Origin: Kutzneria sp. CA-103260
Lineage (GTDB): Bacteria > Actinomycetota > Actinomycetes > Mycobacteriales > Pseudonocardiaceae
Length of the DNA: 64,000 nucleotides
Reading direction: 5' to 3'
NCBI RefSeq assembly: GCF_018263855.1
Contig: NZ_CP073318.1
Coordinates: 9,858,001-9,922,000 of the forward strand
The position numbers and the translations under genes were made by a program. Every line of letters starts with the position of its first letter. Within the stretch, counting starts at the first letter, position 1. Below, piece after piece: positions 42,565 to 50,469 of the stretch. The notes under the pieces are model-generated. The model was not told the origin of the DNA. It saw nothing but the letters and a program-made list of their open reading frames with translations, and did not search any database.

Positions 42565-42876
42565 GTGTTCCTTGCCGGTGTCGAAGTGGGTGTCCAGGTA
42601 GGGCTCCGGCTTGAGGTCGCTGTCCCGTAACAGGGAGAAGACCTCGGTGCCCTGGGTGATCCGGTCCTCCGACAGCGCGTAGGCCTGGGCGAAGCGGAGG
42701 TGCTCGACGCCGTTGTCGCGGGCGTAGTCGCGGGCCTCCCGGCCGGCGAGCTCGACCGCCTGCGCGGCGGAGGCCGCGCGCCACAAGGTGATCCGCTCTT
42801 CATACGGCTGGTTCGCGTGGTTGGTCCACCGGAACACGCAGCGCACCCCGTACCAGCCGAGTCCGTCGTCGGTCAC
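42562..42876 (-). CDS. DUF4288 domain protein
   Basis: This 104-residue soluble protein has the DUF4288 pattern: WYGVRCVFRWTN near the N-terminus, YEERITLWRAASAAQAVELAGREARDYAR in the middle, and an aromatic C-terminal half. The function of the family is unknown. It lies 16 bases downstream of the PH-like membrane protein gene. Its stop codon is within repeat element R4. Confidence 0.75.
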   Translation of the reverse strand: MTDDGLGWYGVRCVFRWTNHANQPYEERITLWRAASAAQAVELAGREARDYARDNGVEHLRFAQAYALSEDRITQGTEVFSLLRDSDLKPEPYLDTHFDTGKEH

Positions 42877-42892
42877 CGGTCGATTATCTCAA

Positions 42893-43303
42893 CTACTCCA
42901 CCAGATCGGCGTGAAGCTTTTCACGCAACCCTTCCAACTGCTGGTAGGACCACAGGTCCCGGAACGCGGTGAGCCGGCGGCCGTCGGCGTCGAGCACGAA
43001 GTGCGTGCCCCGGCGGGCCATGGTGACCGCCCTGATCCGGTCCCGGTCCACCTTGCTGGACGGGCCGATCAGCACGTGCACCCGCAGCTGGCGGTCGTCC
43101 AGCTCAAGCCGGGTGCGCCGGAGGTAGGCCGGCGGGATCAGGGCGAACACGGCCACGATCAGCAGCCACACCACGATCTGCAGGGGGCCGAGCGAGCCGA
43201 TCGACGTGAATCCGGCGACCAGGGTGGCGAGGGACAACAGTCCCATCAGGACGATCACGGACAGCACTCGCGGATTGGTCGGCGAGCAGCGGAGCACCAG
43301 CAT
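42893..43303 (-). CDS. Two-helix membrane protein with PH-like C-terminal domain
   Basis: The ATG at 43303 gives 136 residues; longer upstream reading is not supported. Two membrane segments (about 12-32 and 38-58) are followed by a small domain (about 62-136: RLELDDRQLRVHVLIGPSSKVDRDRIRAVTMARRGTHFVLDADGRRLTAF) with the strand pattern of bacterial PH-like domains. The role is unknown; it is possibly cotranscribed with the DUF4288 gene. Confidence 0.7.
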   Translation of the reverse strand: MLVLRCSPTNPRVLSVIVLMGLLSLATLVAGFTSIGSLGPLQIVVWLLIVAVFALIPPAYLRRTRLELDDRQLRVHVLIGPSSKVDRDRIRAVTMARRGTHFVLDADGRRLTAFRDLWSYQQLEGLREKLHADLVE

Positions 43304-43436
43304 GGGTGCACCCCAACACGAAAATGACCCGATCGGGGATAACGCTTTCGTAACGCATGGCCGGTCGGGCTGGGGTGGTGGACCCGGTTCGCGGTGAACT
43401 GCTCCGTCGGTCGTGGGAAAGCGAGGGGACCTCACC

Positions 43437-44990
43437 GTGAAATCGACCCTGGCGGGCGTCTGTGCTGTTGTTGCCCTGGTGGCCGGCGCGGCGCCGGCGG
43501 CAGCCGGGACACCGACCTCCGAGCCGCGGCCCGCCGCGTCCGACAAGGTGTTCACCCACGTCTGCGAGGGGCAGCCGCGGTACGAGTGCGGCACCATCAG
43601 CGTGCCCCTGGACTATTCGCGGCCGGCCGGCGCCAAGATCACCATCGCTGTCTCCCGGTTCAAGGCCACCGGCACGCGACAGGGCGTGATCCTGTTCAAC
43701 CCCGGCGGTCCCGGCGGCAGCGGCCTGTTCGCCGCCGGCGCCGTGCCGGCCAGCGTGCGCGCCGCCTACGACTTCATCGGCTTCGATCCCCGTGGCGTCG
43801 GCAAGAGCAGCCCGATCAGCTGCGTCGACCCGTCCTTCTTCGCCACCCCGGCGGCCGACCCCAATCCCGCCACGGAGGCCGACAAGGTCCCGTTCATCAA
43901 GCGGGCCAGGTCCTATGCGAACGGTTGCGCCACCCGGTCCGGGGCCGAGCTGCCGTACGTCAACACCCTGAACACCGCGCGGGACATGGACTCCATCCGT
44001 GTGGCGCTGGGCGAGTCCCAGATCAACTACTTCGGTGTGTCGTACGGGACCTACCTCGGCGCCGTGTACGGGCAGCTGTTCCCGCAGCGGGTGCGGCGGA
44101 TGGTGCTGGACAGCAACATCAACGCCGACCCGTCCAGCGTGTGGTACCAGGCCAACCTCGACCAGGACATCGCCTTCCAGAAGCGGTCCGACATCTGGTT
44201 CGACTGGATCGGCCGCTACGACAGCGTGTTCCACCTCGGCGCCGGTCACGACGCCGTGTACGCCAACTACCTCAAGGCCCGTTCGTCGCTGGCCGCGAAA
44301 CCGGCCGGTCCGGTCGGGCCGGCCGAGCTCGACTCCGTGGTCGTCAACTCCGGGTACTACGACATCAACTGGGTCAGCAACGCCCGGGCGCTGAGCGACT
44401 ACGTGGTCAAGGGCGACGCCACCGCGCTCGTCACGTACACAAAGGACAACAACCCGGCCACCGCCGACGGCGAGAACAGCAACGCCGTCTACACCGCCGT
44501 CGAGTGCAACGACGCCCGGTGGCCGCGGAGCTGGTCGGTCTGGAACAACGACAACATCGCCGTCGCCAAGCAGGCGCCCATCGAGACCTGGGCCAACGCC
44601 TGGATGAACCTGCCGTGCGCGTTCTGGCCGCTGCCCCAGCCGTCCGCGCCGCGCATCACCGGCGCCGGCCTGCCGCCGATCATGATGGTCCAGGGCACCC
44701 TCGACGCCGCCACCCCGTACCAGGGCGCGCTGCGCACCCACCAGCTGCTGCCCAGCTCCCGGATGATCATTGAGCAGGGCGGCGGCTCGCACGGCGTCTA
44801 CAACGAGCCGTGGGTGCACAACGCCTGCGTGGACACCAACGTCACCGCCTACCTGCTCACCGGCGCGGTGCCCGCGGCCGACGTGACCTGCCCCGGCCAC
44901 GCCCTGCCCGATCCCACCAAGGCCTCGGCGGCCCGTGATCTGCCCGATCCCGTCGGCGCCCTGGCCGCCCGGGTGCTGCCCCGGCGCTGA
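43437..44990 (+). CDS. Secreted alpha/beta hydrolase, TAP-type tripeptidyl aminopeptidase
   Basis: The GTG at 43437 follows GCGAGGGG and gives 517 residues. The signal peptide is about 1-23. The alpha/beta hydrolase core shows the oxyanion motif NPGGPGGSG, FDPRGVGKSSP, and the nucleophile elbow GVSYGTYLG (about 200). The C-terminal TAP-like region has IMMVQGTLDAATPYQGALRTHQLL, with the catalytic aspartate, and GGGSHGVY with the histidine. Cysteines suit the extracellular location. It releases tripeptides or hydrolyses esters outside the cell. Confidence 0.9.
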   Translation: MKSTLAGVCAVVALVAGAAPAAAGTPTSEPRPAASDKVFTHVCEGQPRYECGTISVPLDYSRPAGAKITIAVSRFKATGTRQGVILFNPGGPGGSGLFAAGAVPASVRAAYDFIGFDPRGVGKSSPISCVDPSFFATPAADPNPATEADKVPFIKRARSYANGCATRSGAELPYVNTLNTARDMDSIRVALGESQINYFGVSYGTYLGAVYGQLFPQRVRRMVLDSNINADPSSVWYQANLDQDIAFQKRSDIWFDWIGRYDSVFHLGAGHDAVYANYLKARSSLAAKPAGPVGPAELDSVVVNSGYYDINWVSNARALSDYVVKGDATALVTYTKDNNPATADGENSNAVYTAVECNDARWPRSWSVWNNDNIAVAKQAPIETWANAWMNLPCAFWPLPQPSAPRITGAGLPPIMMVQGTLDAATPYQGALRTHQLLPSSRMIIEQGGGSHGVYNEPWVHNACVDTNVTAYLLTGAVPAADVTCPGHALPDPTKASAARDLPDPVGALAARVLPRR

Positions 44991-45039
44991 TCACCTGCTG
45001 TCCCACCTGAGTGGCTCATATGACTCTGGGGGACCACAT

Positions 45040-45077
45040 GAGTGGCTCGCTTGGTCCTCAAGTCAAGTGAGCCACTC
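45040..45077 (+). terminator. Hairpin with GAGTGGCTC words after the TAP-type hydrolase
   Basis: Arms 45040-45053 and 45064-45077 pair over 14 positions with one G-U pair and a 10-base loop. A third GAGTGGCTC copy lies upstream at 45009-45017. It is a probable terminator built from a short repeated word. Confidence 0.65.
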
Positions 45078-45187
45078 AAGTAGGGAACTGGCCGTCGCCC
45101 AACCGCCTCCGCCTAAATCCCTTGACCGCTGAATATCTCGGCATCTAAGTTGTCTCCCCGTTGAGTTGCTTTTCGGGGGGAGCGGTC

Positions 45188-46753
45188 ATGGGTGAGCGGG
45201 TGTCGGTGCTGGTGGTCGGCGCGGGGCTGGCCGGGCTGTCCAGCGCGGTGTTCCTGGCCCGGCGGGGCGTGGACGTGCTGCTGGTGGAGCGGCGTTCGGA
45301 GACGTCGATCTTCCCGAGGGCGGTGGGCCAGAACCAGCGCACCATGGAGCTGCTGGGCTTCGGCGGGGTGGCCCGCGACGTGCCGACGCCGGAGCCGGGC
45401 ACGAGTGTGTTCCGGGTCAGGATCGCGGGCACGCTGCCAGGGCCGACCTTCCACGAGGAGATCTCCGAGACCGACACCACGGACGCGGGCACGTTGTCGC
45501 CGGCCAGCATGGGCACGGCCGGCCAGGACAAGCTGGAGCCGCTGCTGCGCCAGCACGCCGAGAAGCTGGGCGCGCAGCTCCGCTTCGACACGGAGCTGGT
45601 GTCGTTCACCCAGGACGAGGACGGGGTGACGGCCGAGGTCCGCGACCACGACGGCTGGACCAGCCAGGTGCGGGCCGACTATCTCGTCGCCGCGGACGGC
45701 AATCGCAGCGCGGTGCGTGCGGCGCTGGGCATTGGCCGGCACGGCCCGGGCAGCCTCGGGCACAACGCCAGCATCATCTTCGACGCCGACCTCGGGGACC
45801 TGGCCGACCAGCAGCCGACGCTGCACGTGCTGCACAACGAGCACGTGAACGGCGTGTTCATCACTGTCGACGGCGCCTACCACCGGCACCTGCTCAGCGT
45901 CGGCTACGACCCGGCGGCCGGGCAGTCGGTGGATGACTTCACGCCGGAGCGCTGCACGGAGCTGATCCGGCTGGTCACCGAGCGGCCGGACCTCCAGCCC
46001 GACATCCGGGCCGTGCGGCCGTGGGAGATGGCGGCTCTGGTGGCGGACCGGTTCCGGGAGGGGCGCGTGCTGCTGGCCGGCGACGCGGCCAAGGTCACGC
46101 CGCCCAGCGGCGGCTTCGGCGGCAACACGGCGATCGGCGACGCCTACGACCTGGCGTGGAAACTGGCTGCGGTGCTCGACGACACGGCCGGGCCGGGACT
46201 GCTGGACACCTACGACGCCGAGCGGCGGCCGATCGCCGAGCGGGTGGTGGCCGAGGCGTTGCGGCTGGCGGCCAGCCGCGGACCCGGGGCCGACACCGAC
46301 GACACCACCACCGAGCAGCAGCGCGCGGCCGAGCTCACGCTCGGGTTCCGCTACCGCTCTGACGCGGTCGTGACCGAGGACGAGGATCCGGCCGACGCCG
46401 AGGATCCGCACCGGCCGTCGGGCCGCCCCGGATTCCGGGCGCCGCACGTGTGGTTGCCGAGCGAGGGGGAGCGGCTGTCCACCGTGGACCTGTTCGGCGA
46501 CGGTTTCGTTTTGCTGTGCGGGCCGAACGGGGGATTCTGGTCCGAGGTCGCCGCCGACGTCACCGCCCGGTTCGGCGTCGCGGTGCGCACCCGCACCGTC
46601 GGCGGCGAGGAGTTCCTTGCCCGGTACGGAATCGGCGCGTCGGGGGCGAGCCTGGTCCGGCCGGACGGCGTCGTCGCGTGGCGGGCGGTCGAACCGCCGG
46701 AGGAGCCGACGTGGGCGCTGCTGGGCGCGTTGGCCACCGTATTGGACCGCTAG
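45188..46753 (+). CDS. FAD-dependent aromatic hydroxylase (PHBH fold)
   Basis: The ATG at 45188 follows a G-rich site and gives 521 residues. It shows VLVVGAGLAGLSSAVFLARRG (FAD), LVAADGNRSAVR (DG motif), VLLAGDAAKVTPPSGGFGGNTAIGDAYDLAWKLAAVL (GD motif) and a C-terminal thioredoxin-like region ending FARYGIG-like residues and DGVVAWR. This is the layout of polyketide and phenol hydroxylases such as RdmE/MtmOIV relatives. No polyketide genes are near, so a catabolic or tailoring role is open. Its stop shares CTAG with the convergent small gene. Confidence 0.88.
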   Translation: MGERVSVLVVGAGLAGLSSAVFLARRGVDVLLVERRSETSIFPRAVGQNQRTMELLGFGGVARDVPTPEPGTSVFRVRIAGTLPGPTFHEEISETDTTDAGTLSPASMGTAGQDKLEPLLRQHAEKLGAQLRFDTELVSFTQDEDGVTAEVRDHDGWTSQVRADYLVAADGNRSAVRAALGIGRHGPGSLGHNASIIFDADLGDLADQQPTLHVLHNEHVNGVFITVDGAYHRHLLSVGYDPAAGQSVDDFTPERCTELIRLVTERPDLQPDIRAVRPWEMAALVADRFREGRVLLAGDAAKVTPPSGGFGGNTAIGDAYDLAWKLAAVLDDTAGPGLLDTYDAERRPIAERVVAEALRLAASRGPGADTDDTTTEQQRAAELTLGFRYRSDAVVTEDEDPADAEDPHRPSGRPGFRAPHVWLPSEGERLSTVDLFGDGFVLLCGPNGGFWSEVAADVTARFGVAVRTRTVGGEEFLARYGIGASGASLVRPDGVVAWRAVEPPEEPTWALLGALATVLDR

Positions 46754-46980
46754 ATCCACCTGATAGGGGTAGCCCGGGCGGGGGATTCGGGGCAGCTGAC
46801 GAGCAGCACGCAGCGGAAGCAGCGCATGCCGTCGGCACTGTCGATGATCAGGTCGCGGTGCGCGGTGTGGTCGCAGCGAGCGGCCAGAACGCCTTGTCCC
46901 ACTTGGGTTATCTGCGCCAGAGGGAAGGCGTGCACCTGGTCGTCGTAGCGGCTGTGCCACCAGATGAACGGGCCGGTCAT
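46750..46980 (-). CDS. Small Cys/His-rich protein, possible zinc ribbon
   Basis: The ATG at 46980 gives 76 residues. FIWWHSRYDDQVHAFPL is followed by AARCDHTAHRDL and MRCFRCVLLVSC, so two Cys/His pairs (C-x3-H and C-x2-C) could hold zinc. I recognise this as a small family seen in Pseudonocardiaceae without known role. The stop TAG overlaps the convergent hydroxylase stop. A 93-base gap separates it from the divergent AraC gene. Confidence 0.6.
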   Translation of the reverse strand: MTGPFIWWHSRYDDQVHAFPLAQITQVGQGVLAARCDHTAHRDLIIDSADGMRCFRCVLLVSCPESPARATPIRWI

Positions 46981-47073
46981 GGTGGCAAACGGTAGGAGCG
47001 GACGCCGACCTCGCCTCGCCATCGGGCGCATGTCACATCGCCATCGCCCGCACGGATCGCTAGCGTCGCGCAA

Positions 47074-47994
47074 GTGCAGCGCAATGAGCGCCTGGAAGCC
47101 ATGCAGCAGGCCGCGTCGGCGGCCTTCGCCCCGCTCCGGTTGACCACCGAGGACTTCGACTTCGACGGTGGCATCCGGTACGCGACAGCGGGCGGCCTGC
47201 TGGTGGCCGACATCACCGGAAACCCGGGCGGCGTCTGGCGTCCGCAGCGGCTGATCACGTCGTCCGACCCCGAGCTGTACAAGTTCTCCCTGCACCTGAG
47301 CGGATCCTGCATGCTGGGCCAGGACGGCCGGCACACCGTGGTCAACCCCGGCGACCTCGTCGTGTACGACACCACCCGCCCGTACGGCCTGGTCTACGGC
47401 ACCACCTACCGGACGGTTGTGGTCGGCGTGCCACGGGATCGGCTGGCCGGTCAGGCATCGGCGCTGCGGCAGGCGATCGCGCGGCCGACCGAGACCGACG
47501 CCGGCCTGCGCCGAGTGGTCGCCGGCATGCTCAACGGCCTGGCCGAGGATCTCGACGCCACCGTCGCCGAGGGCGGCACGCAGCTGGCCGACGCGCTGCT
47601 TTCACTGCTGGGAAAGGTTTTCACCGGCGACGCCCGGCTGACCGATCCGCGAACGTCCATGCGGGAGCGGGTGGTTGCCTACTGCGAGGCCAACCTGGGC
47701 GACCCGGACCTGTCGGTCGAGATGATCGCCCAGGTGCACGGCATTTCCCAGCGGTACCTGCACAAGCTGTTCGCCGGCAGCGGCACCACGATCGCCGCGC
47801 TGATCAGAACCCGCCGCCTGCAACGGATCCGCGACGATCTCGCCGACCCCGGGCAGGCGACCGTGCCGGTGGCGGCGATCGCCGCCCGCTGGGGCGTGCT
47901 CGATCCGACGCACGTGAGCCGGCTGTTCCGCGCGGTGTACGGAACCTCGCCGATCGGCTACCGCCGGCAGCTACTGGATCAGTTCCCGCGCTGA
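47074..47994 (+). CDS. AraC-family transcriptional regulator (AraC-binding-like N-terminus)
   Basis: The GTG at 47074 gives 306 residues. The N-terminal cupin-like domain (about 40-170) holds LYKFSLHLSGSCMLGQDGRHTVVNPGDLVVYDTTRPYGL, the AraC_binding_2 type. The C-terminal double helix-turn-helix (about 198-300) includes DLSVEMIAQVHGISQRYLHKLFAGSGTTIAALI and WGVLDPTHVSRLFRAVYGTSPIGYRRQ. Such regulators often control neighbouring aromatic catabolism, which fits the upstream hydroxylase, but no operator is visible. Its 3' end overlaps the convergent gene by 16 bases. Confidence 0.88.
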   Translation: MQRNERLEAMQQAASAAFAPLRLTTEDFDFDGGIRYATAGGLLVADITGNPGGVWRPQRLITSSDPELYKFSLHLSGSCMLGQDGRHTVVNPGDLVVYDTTRPYGLVYGTTYRTVVVGVPRDRLAGQASALRQAIARPTETDAGLRRVVAGMLNGLAEDLDATVAEGGTQLADALLSLLGKVFTGDARLTDPRTSMRERVVAYCEANLGDPDLSVEMIAQVHGISQRYLHKLFAGSGTTIAALIRTRRLQRIRDDLADPGQATVPVAAIAARWGVLDPTHVSRLFRAVYGTSPIGYRRQLLDQFPR

Positions 47995-48314
47995 GTGGGC
48001 ATCCAGGCCGCGGCCTGCACCCGGGCCAGCCCGCTGCGCACCGCGGCGGCGAAGCGCTGCGCCTGCTCGAAGGGCACGCCGGTGCAGCGCAGCTCCAGGT
48101 GCTCGGCCCGGATCGACAGCGCGCCGCCGGACATCGAGTTGCCGGCGGTGGCCACCGACACGACCTCGGTCAGCGGGATGTGCGAGCCCGCGGCCAGCAC
48201 CCGGAAGTCGGTGACGACCAGCGTGCCGGTGGGGCCGGAGAGCACGGCGCGCACCTGCTCGGTCGGACCGAGCCGGTCGGTGAACTCGGCGGAAAGCTCG
48301 ATGAGGTCGGCCAT
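47979..48314 (-). CDS. Small PH-like domain protein
   Basis: The ATG at 48314 gives 111 residues of a soluble protein. GPTEQVRAVLSGPTGTLVVTDFRVLAAGSHIPLTEVVSVATAG and LSIRAEHLELRCTGVPFEQAQRFAAAVRSGL give the strand-then-helix pattern of bacterial PH-like (YdjM/bPH) domains. The role is unknown. It overlaps the AraC gene tail to tail and is divergent from rarD. Confidence 0.65.
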   Translation of the reverse strand: MADLIELSAEFTDRLGPTEQVRAVLSGPTGTLVVTDFRVLAAGSHIPLTEVVSVATAGNSMSGGALSIRAEHLELRCTGVPFEQAQRFAAAVRSGLARVQAAAWMPTQRGN

Positions 48315-48465
48315 CGGCTCAGGATCCTGGCGACGGGTGGCCACCGTCACTAGCCCGTCGGTGTGAGGGCACCGGTCACGCAGCGTCAGACCTTGTAGCA
48401 AAACTTCAAGAGCCGTGCAGAAATAGTAAATAGAAGTTCGGTGTGGCCCGGGGTTAGCTGACATC

Positions 48466-49410
48466 GTGGCCGTTTCCCAGTCAACCCAGGTCGACAACCC
48501 TGCCCCGGCCGACCGGTCCCGGGAGGGCCTGTGGCTCGCGATCGCCGCCTACGGCATGTGGGGCCTGTTCCCGCTCTACTTCCCCATTCTGGAACCGGCC
48601 GGCGCGGTGGAGATCCTGGCCCACCGCATGGTCTGGTCGCTGGTCCTGCTGGTGGTCGTGCTGTTGGTGCGCCGGCGCTGGGCCTGGGTCGGCCAGCTGC
48701 TGCGGCAGCCGGCGCGGCTCGGCATGCTCGCGCTGGCGGCGGTGGCCATCGCCGTCAACTGGGGCACCTACATCTACGGCGTGAACGCCGGCGACGTGGT
48801 GGAGACCTCGCTCGGCTACTTCATCAACCCGCTGCTGACCATCGCCCTCGGCGTGGTGGTGCTGCGTGAGCGGCTGGGCCCCGCCCAGTGGGTCGCGGTC
48901 GGCATCGGCGTGGTCGCGGTCGGCGTGCTCACGGTCGGTTACGGCCGGCCGCCGTGGATCGCGCTCATCCTGGCTGTCGCGTTCGCGACCTACGGCTTCT
49001 TGAAGAAGCGGGTCAACCTGCCGGCCATCGAGGGCCTGGCGGCCGAGACGGCGGTCCTGTTCGTGCCGGCCACGGCGTACCTGGTGGTGATCGAGGTGAT
49101 CGGCGTCGGCACGTTCCTCGGTCACGGCGCCGGCCATTCGCTGCTGCTGGTCGGCGCGGGCCTGATCACGGTGGTGCCGCTGCTGTGCTTCGGCGCGTCG
49201 GCGATCCGGCTGCCGCTGTCGACGCTGGGGCTGGTGCAGTACCTGGCTCCGGTTTTCCAGTTCCTGGTCGGCATCCTGATCGACCACGAGCAGATGAACG
49301 CCACCCGGTGGATCGGGTTCGGCCTGGTCTGGCTGGCCCTGGCGGTCCTCGTGGCGGACGCCGGCCGACGGTTGTACGATTCTGGTCGTACAAGTCGACC
49401 GGAAGGGTGA
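48466..49410 (+). CDS. rarD: EamA-family transporter RarD
   Basis: The GTG at 48466 gives 314 residues with ten membrane segments in two EamA halves. The RarD signatures are YGMWGLFPLYFPILEPAGAVEILAHRMVWSL and NWGTYIYGVNAGDVVETSLGYFINPL. RarD proteins export or import small metabolites; the substrate is not known. The F420-type oxidoreductase gene starts three bases later and is probably cotranscribed. Confidence 0.92.
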   Translation: MAVSQSTQVDNPAPADRSREGLWLAIAAYGMWGLFPLYFPILEPAGAVEILAHRMVWSLVLLVVVLLVRRRWAWVGQLLRQPARLGMLALAAVAIAVNWGTYIYGVNAGDVVETSLGYFINPLLTIALGVVVLRERLGPAQWVAVGIGVVAVGVLTVGYGRPPWIALILAVAFATYGFLKKRVNLPAIEGLAAETAVLFVPATAYLVVIEVIGVGTFLGHGAGHSLLLVGAGLITVVPLLCFGASAIRLPLSTLGLVQYLAPVFQFLVGILIDHEQMNATRWIGFGLVWLALAVLVADAGRRLYDSGRTSRPEG

Positions 49411-49413
49411 GCT

Positions 49414-50247
49414 GTGGAACTGGGACGGGTAGGCATCTGGGGGCACGACATCGCCGATGACGTGCCGAGGTCCCGCGAGGCCGCGGCCGAGCTGGACGAG
49501 CTGGGCTACGGCGCGATCTGGATCGGCGGCAGCCCGTCGGTGGCGCGGGCCGAGAACGTGCTCGCGGCGACCACGCGGCTCACCGTGGCCACCGGCATCC
49601 TCAACATCTGGCAGCACGAGGCCGCCGACGTGGCCGCGCAGTCCAAGGCGGCCAACGAGAAGTTCAACGGCCGCTTCCTGCTGGGTCTCGGCGCCAGCCA
49701 CGCCCCACTGGTGAAGAACTACGCCAAGCCGTTTTCGGCCATGCGTGACTACCTGGCCGGGCTGAACGCGGCCGGCCACCCGAAGCAGGAACGCGTGCTC
49801 GCCGCCCTCGGGCCCAAGATGCTGGAGCTGTCGGCCCAGGAGGCCGCCGGCGCGCACCCCTACCTCGTCACGCCCGAGCACACCGCCCGGGCCCGCGAGA
49901 TCCTCGGCACCGGCCCGCTGCTGGCGCCGGAGCTCAAGGCGGTGCTGACCACCGACGTGGCCAAGGGGCGCGAGATCGCCCGCGACCATCTCAAGCTGTA
50001 CTTCCAGCTGCCGAACTACACGAACAGCCTGCGCACGCTCGGCTTCACCGACGCCGACTTCGCCGACGGCGGCAGCGACCGGATCGTGGACGCCACCGTG
50101 GCCATCGGCGACGAGAACGTCATCGGCGACCGGCTCCAGCAGCACCTCGACGGCGGCGCCGACCACGTGTGCATCCAGATCCTCAGCGACCCGCTGCCCG
50201 TCGCCGAGTGGCGGTCGCTCTCCGGGTTGGCTCAGGGTCTTTCTTGA
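49414..50247 (+). CDS. LLM-class F420-dependent oxidoreductase
   Basis: The GTG at 49414 gives 277 residues, matching the short LLM family (TIGR03620 type). Motifs are LGRVGIWGHD, LGYGAIWIGGSPS, TTRLTVATGILNIWQHEA, FLLGLGASHAPLV and ILGTGPLLAPELKAVLTTD. It probably uses reduced F420 or FMN to reduce an unknown substrate. It is coupled to rarD. Confidence 0.88.
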   Translation: MELGRVGIWGHDIADDVPRSREAAAELDELGYGAIWIGGSPSVARAENVLAATTRLTVATGILNIWQHEAADVAAQSKAANEKFNGRFLLGLGASHAPLVKNYAKPFSAMRDYLAGLNAAGHPKQERVLAALGPKMLELSAQEAAGAHPYLVTPEHTARAREILGTGPLLAPELKAVLTTDVAKGREIARDHLKLYFQLPNYTNSLRTLGFTDADFADGGSDRIVDATVAIGDENVIGDRLQQHLDGGADHVCIQILSDPLPVAEWRSLSGLAQGLS

Positions 50248-50469
50248 GCCCTCGACCGCAGGTCACGGCCAGAATCGGGGTACGGCACGCGCGGGTGGAT
50301 GCCCCGTTCGTGTCGACCCTGATCCTCGCCGCGGCACGCGGCGCATGAGCACAGCCGACACGGTTGGTGACCGCCGTCAAGGCCTCCCGTCAGCTGGAAG
50401 ACGGCTAACACCGCGGCCGATGAACGTGCAGACTGGGAACGTTTTGCACCGTCGGCCCTAGGGGGACCA

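Noticed and set aside
50248-50469. SAM riboswitch before the mtn operon
   Set aside because: I could not match SAM-I, SAM-II or SAM-IV core sequences; kept only as an unexplained leader.
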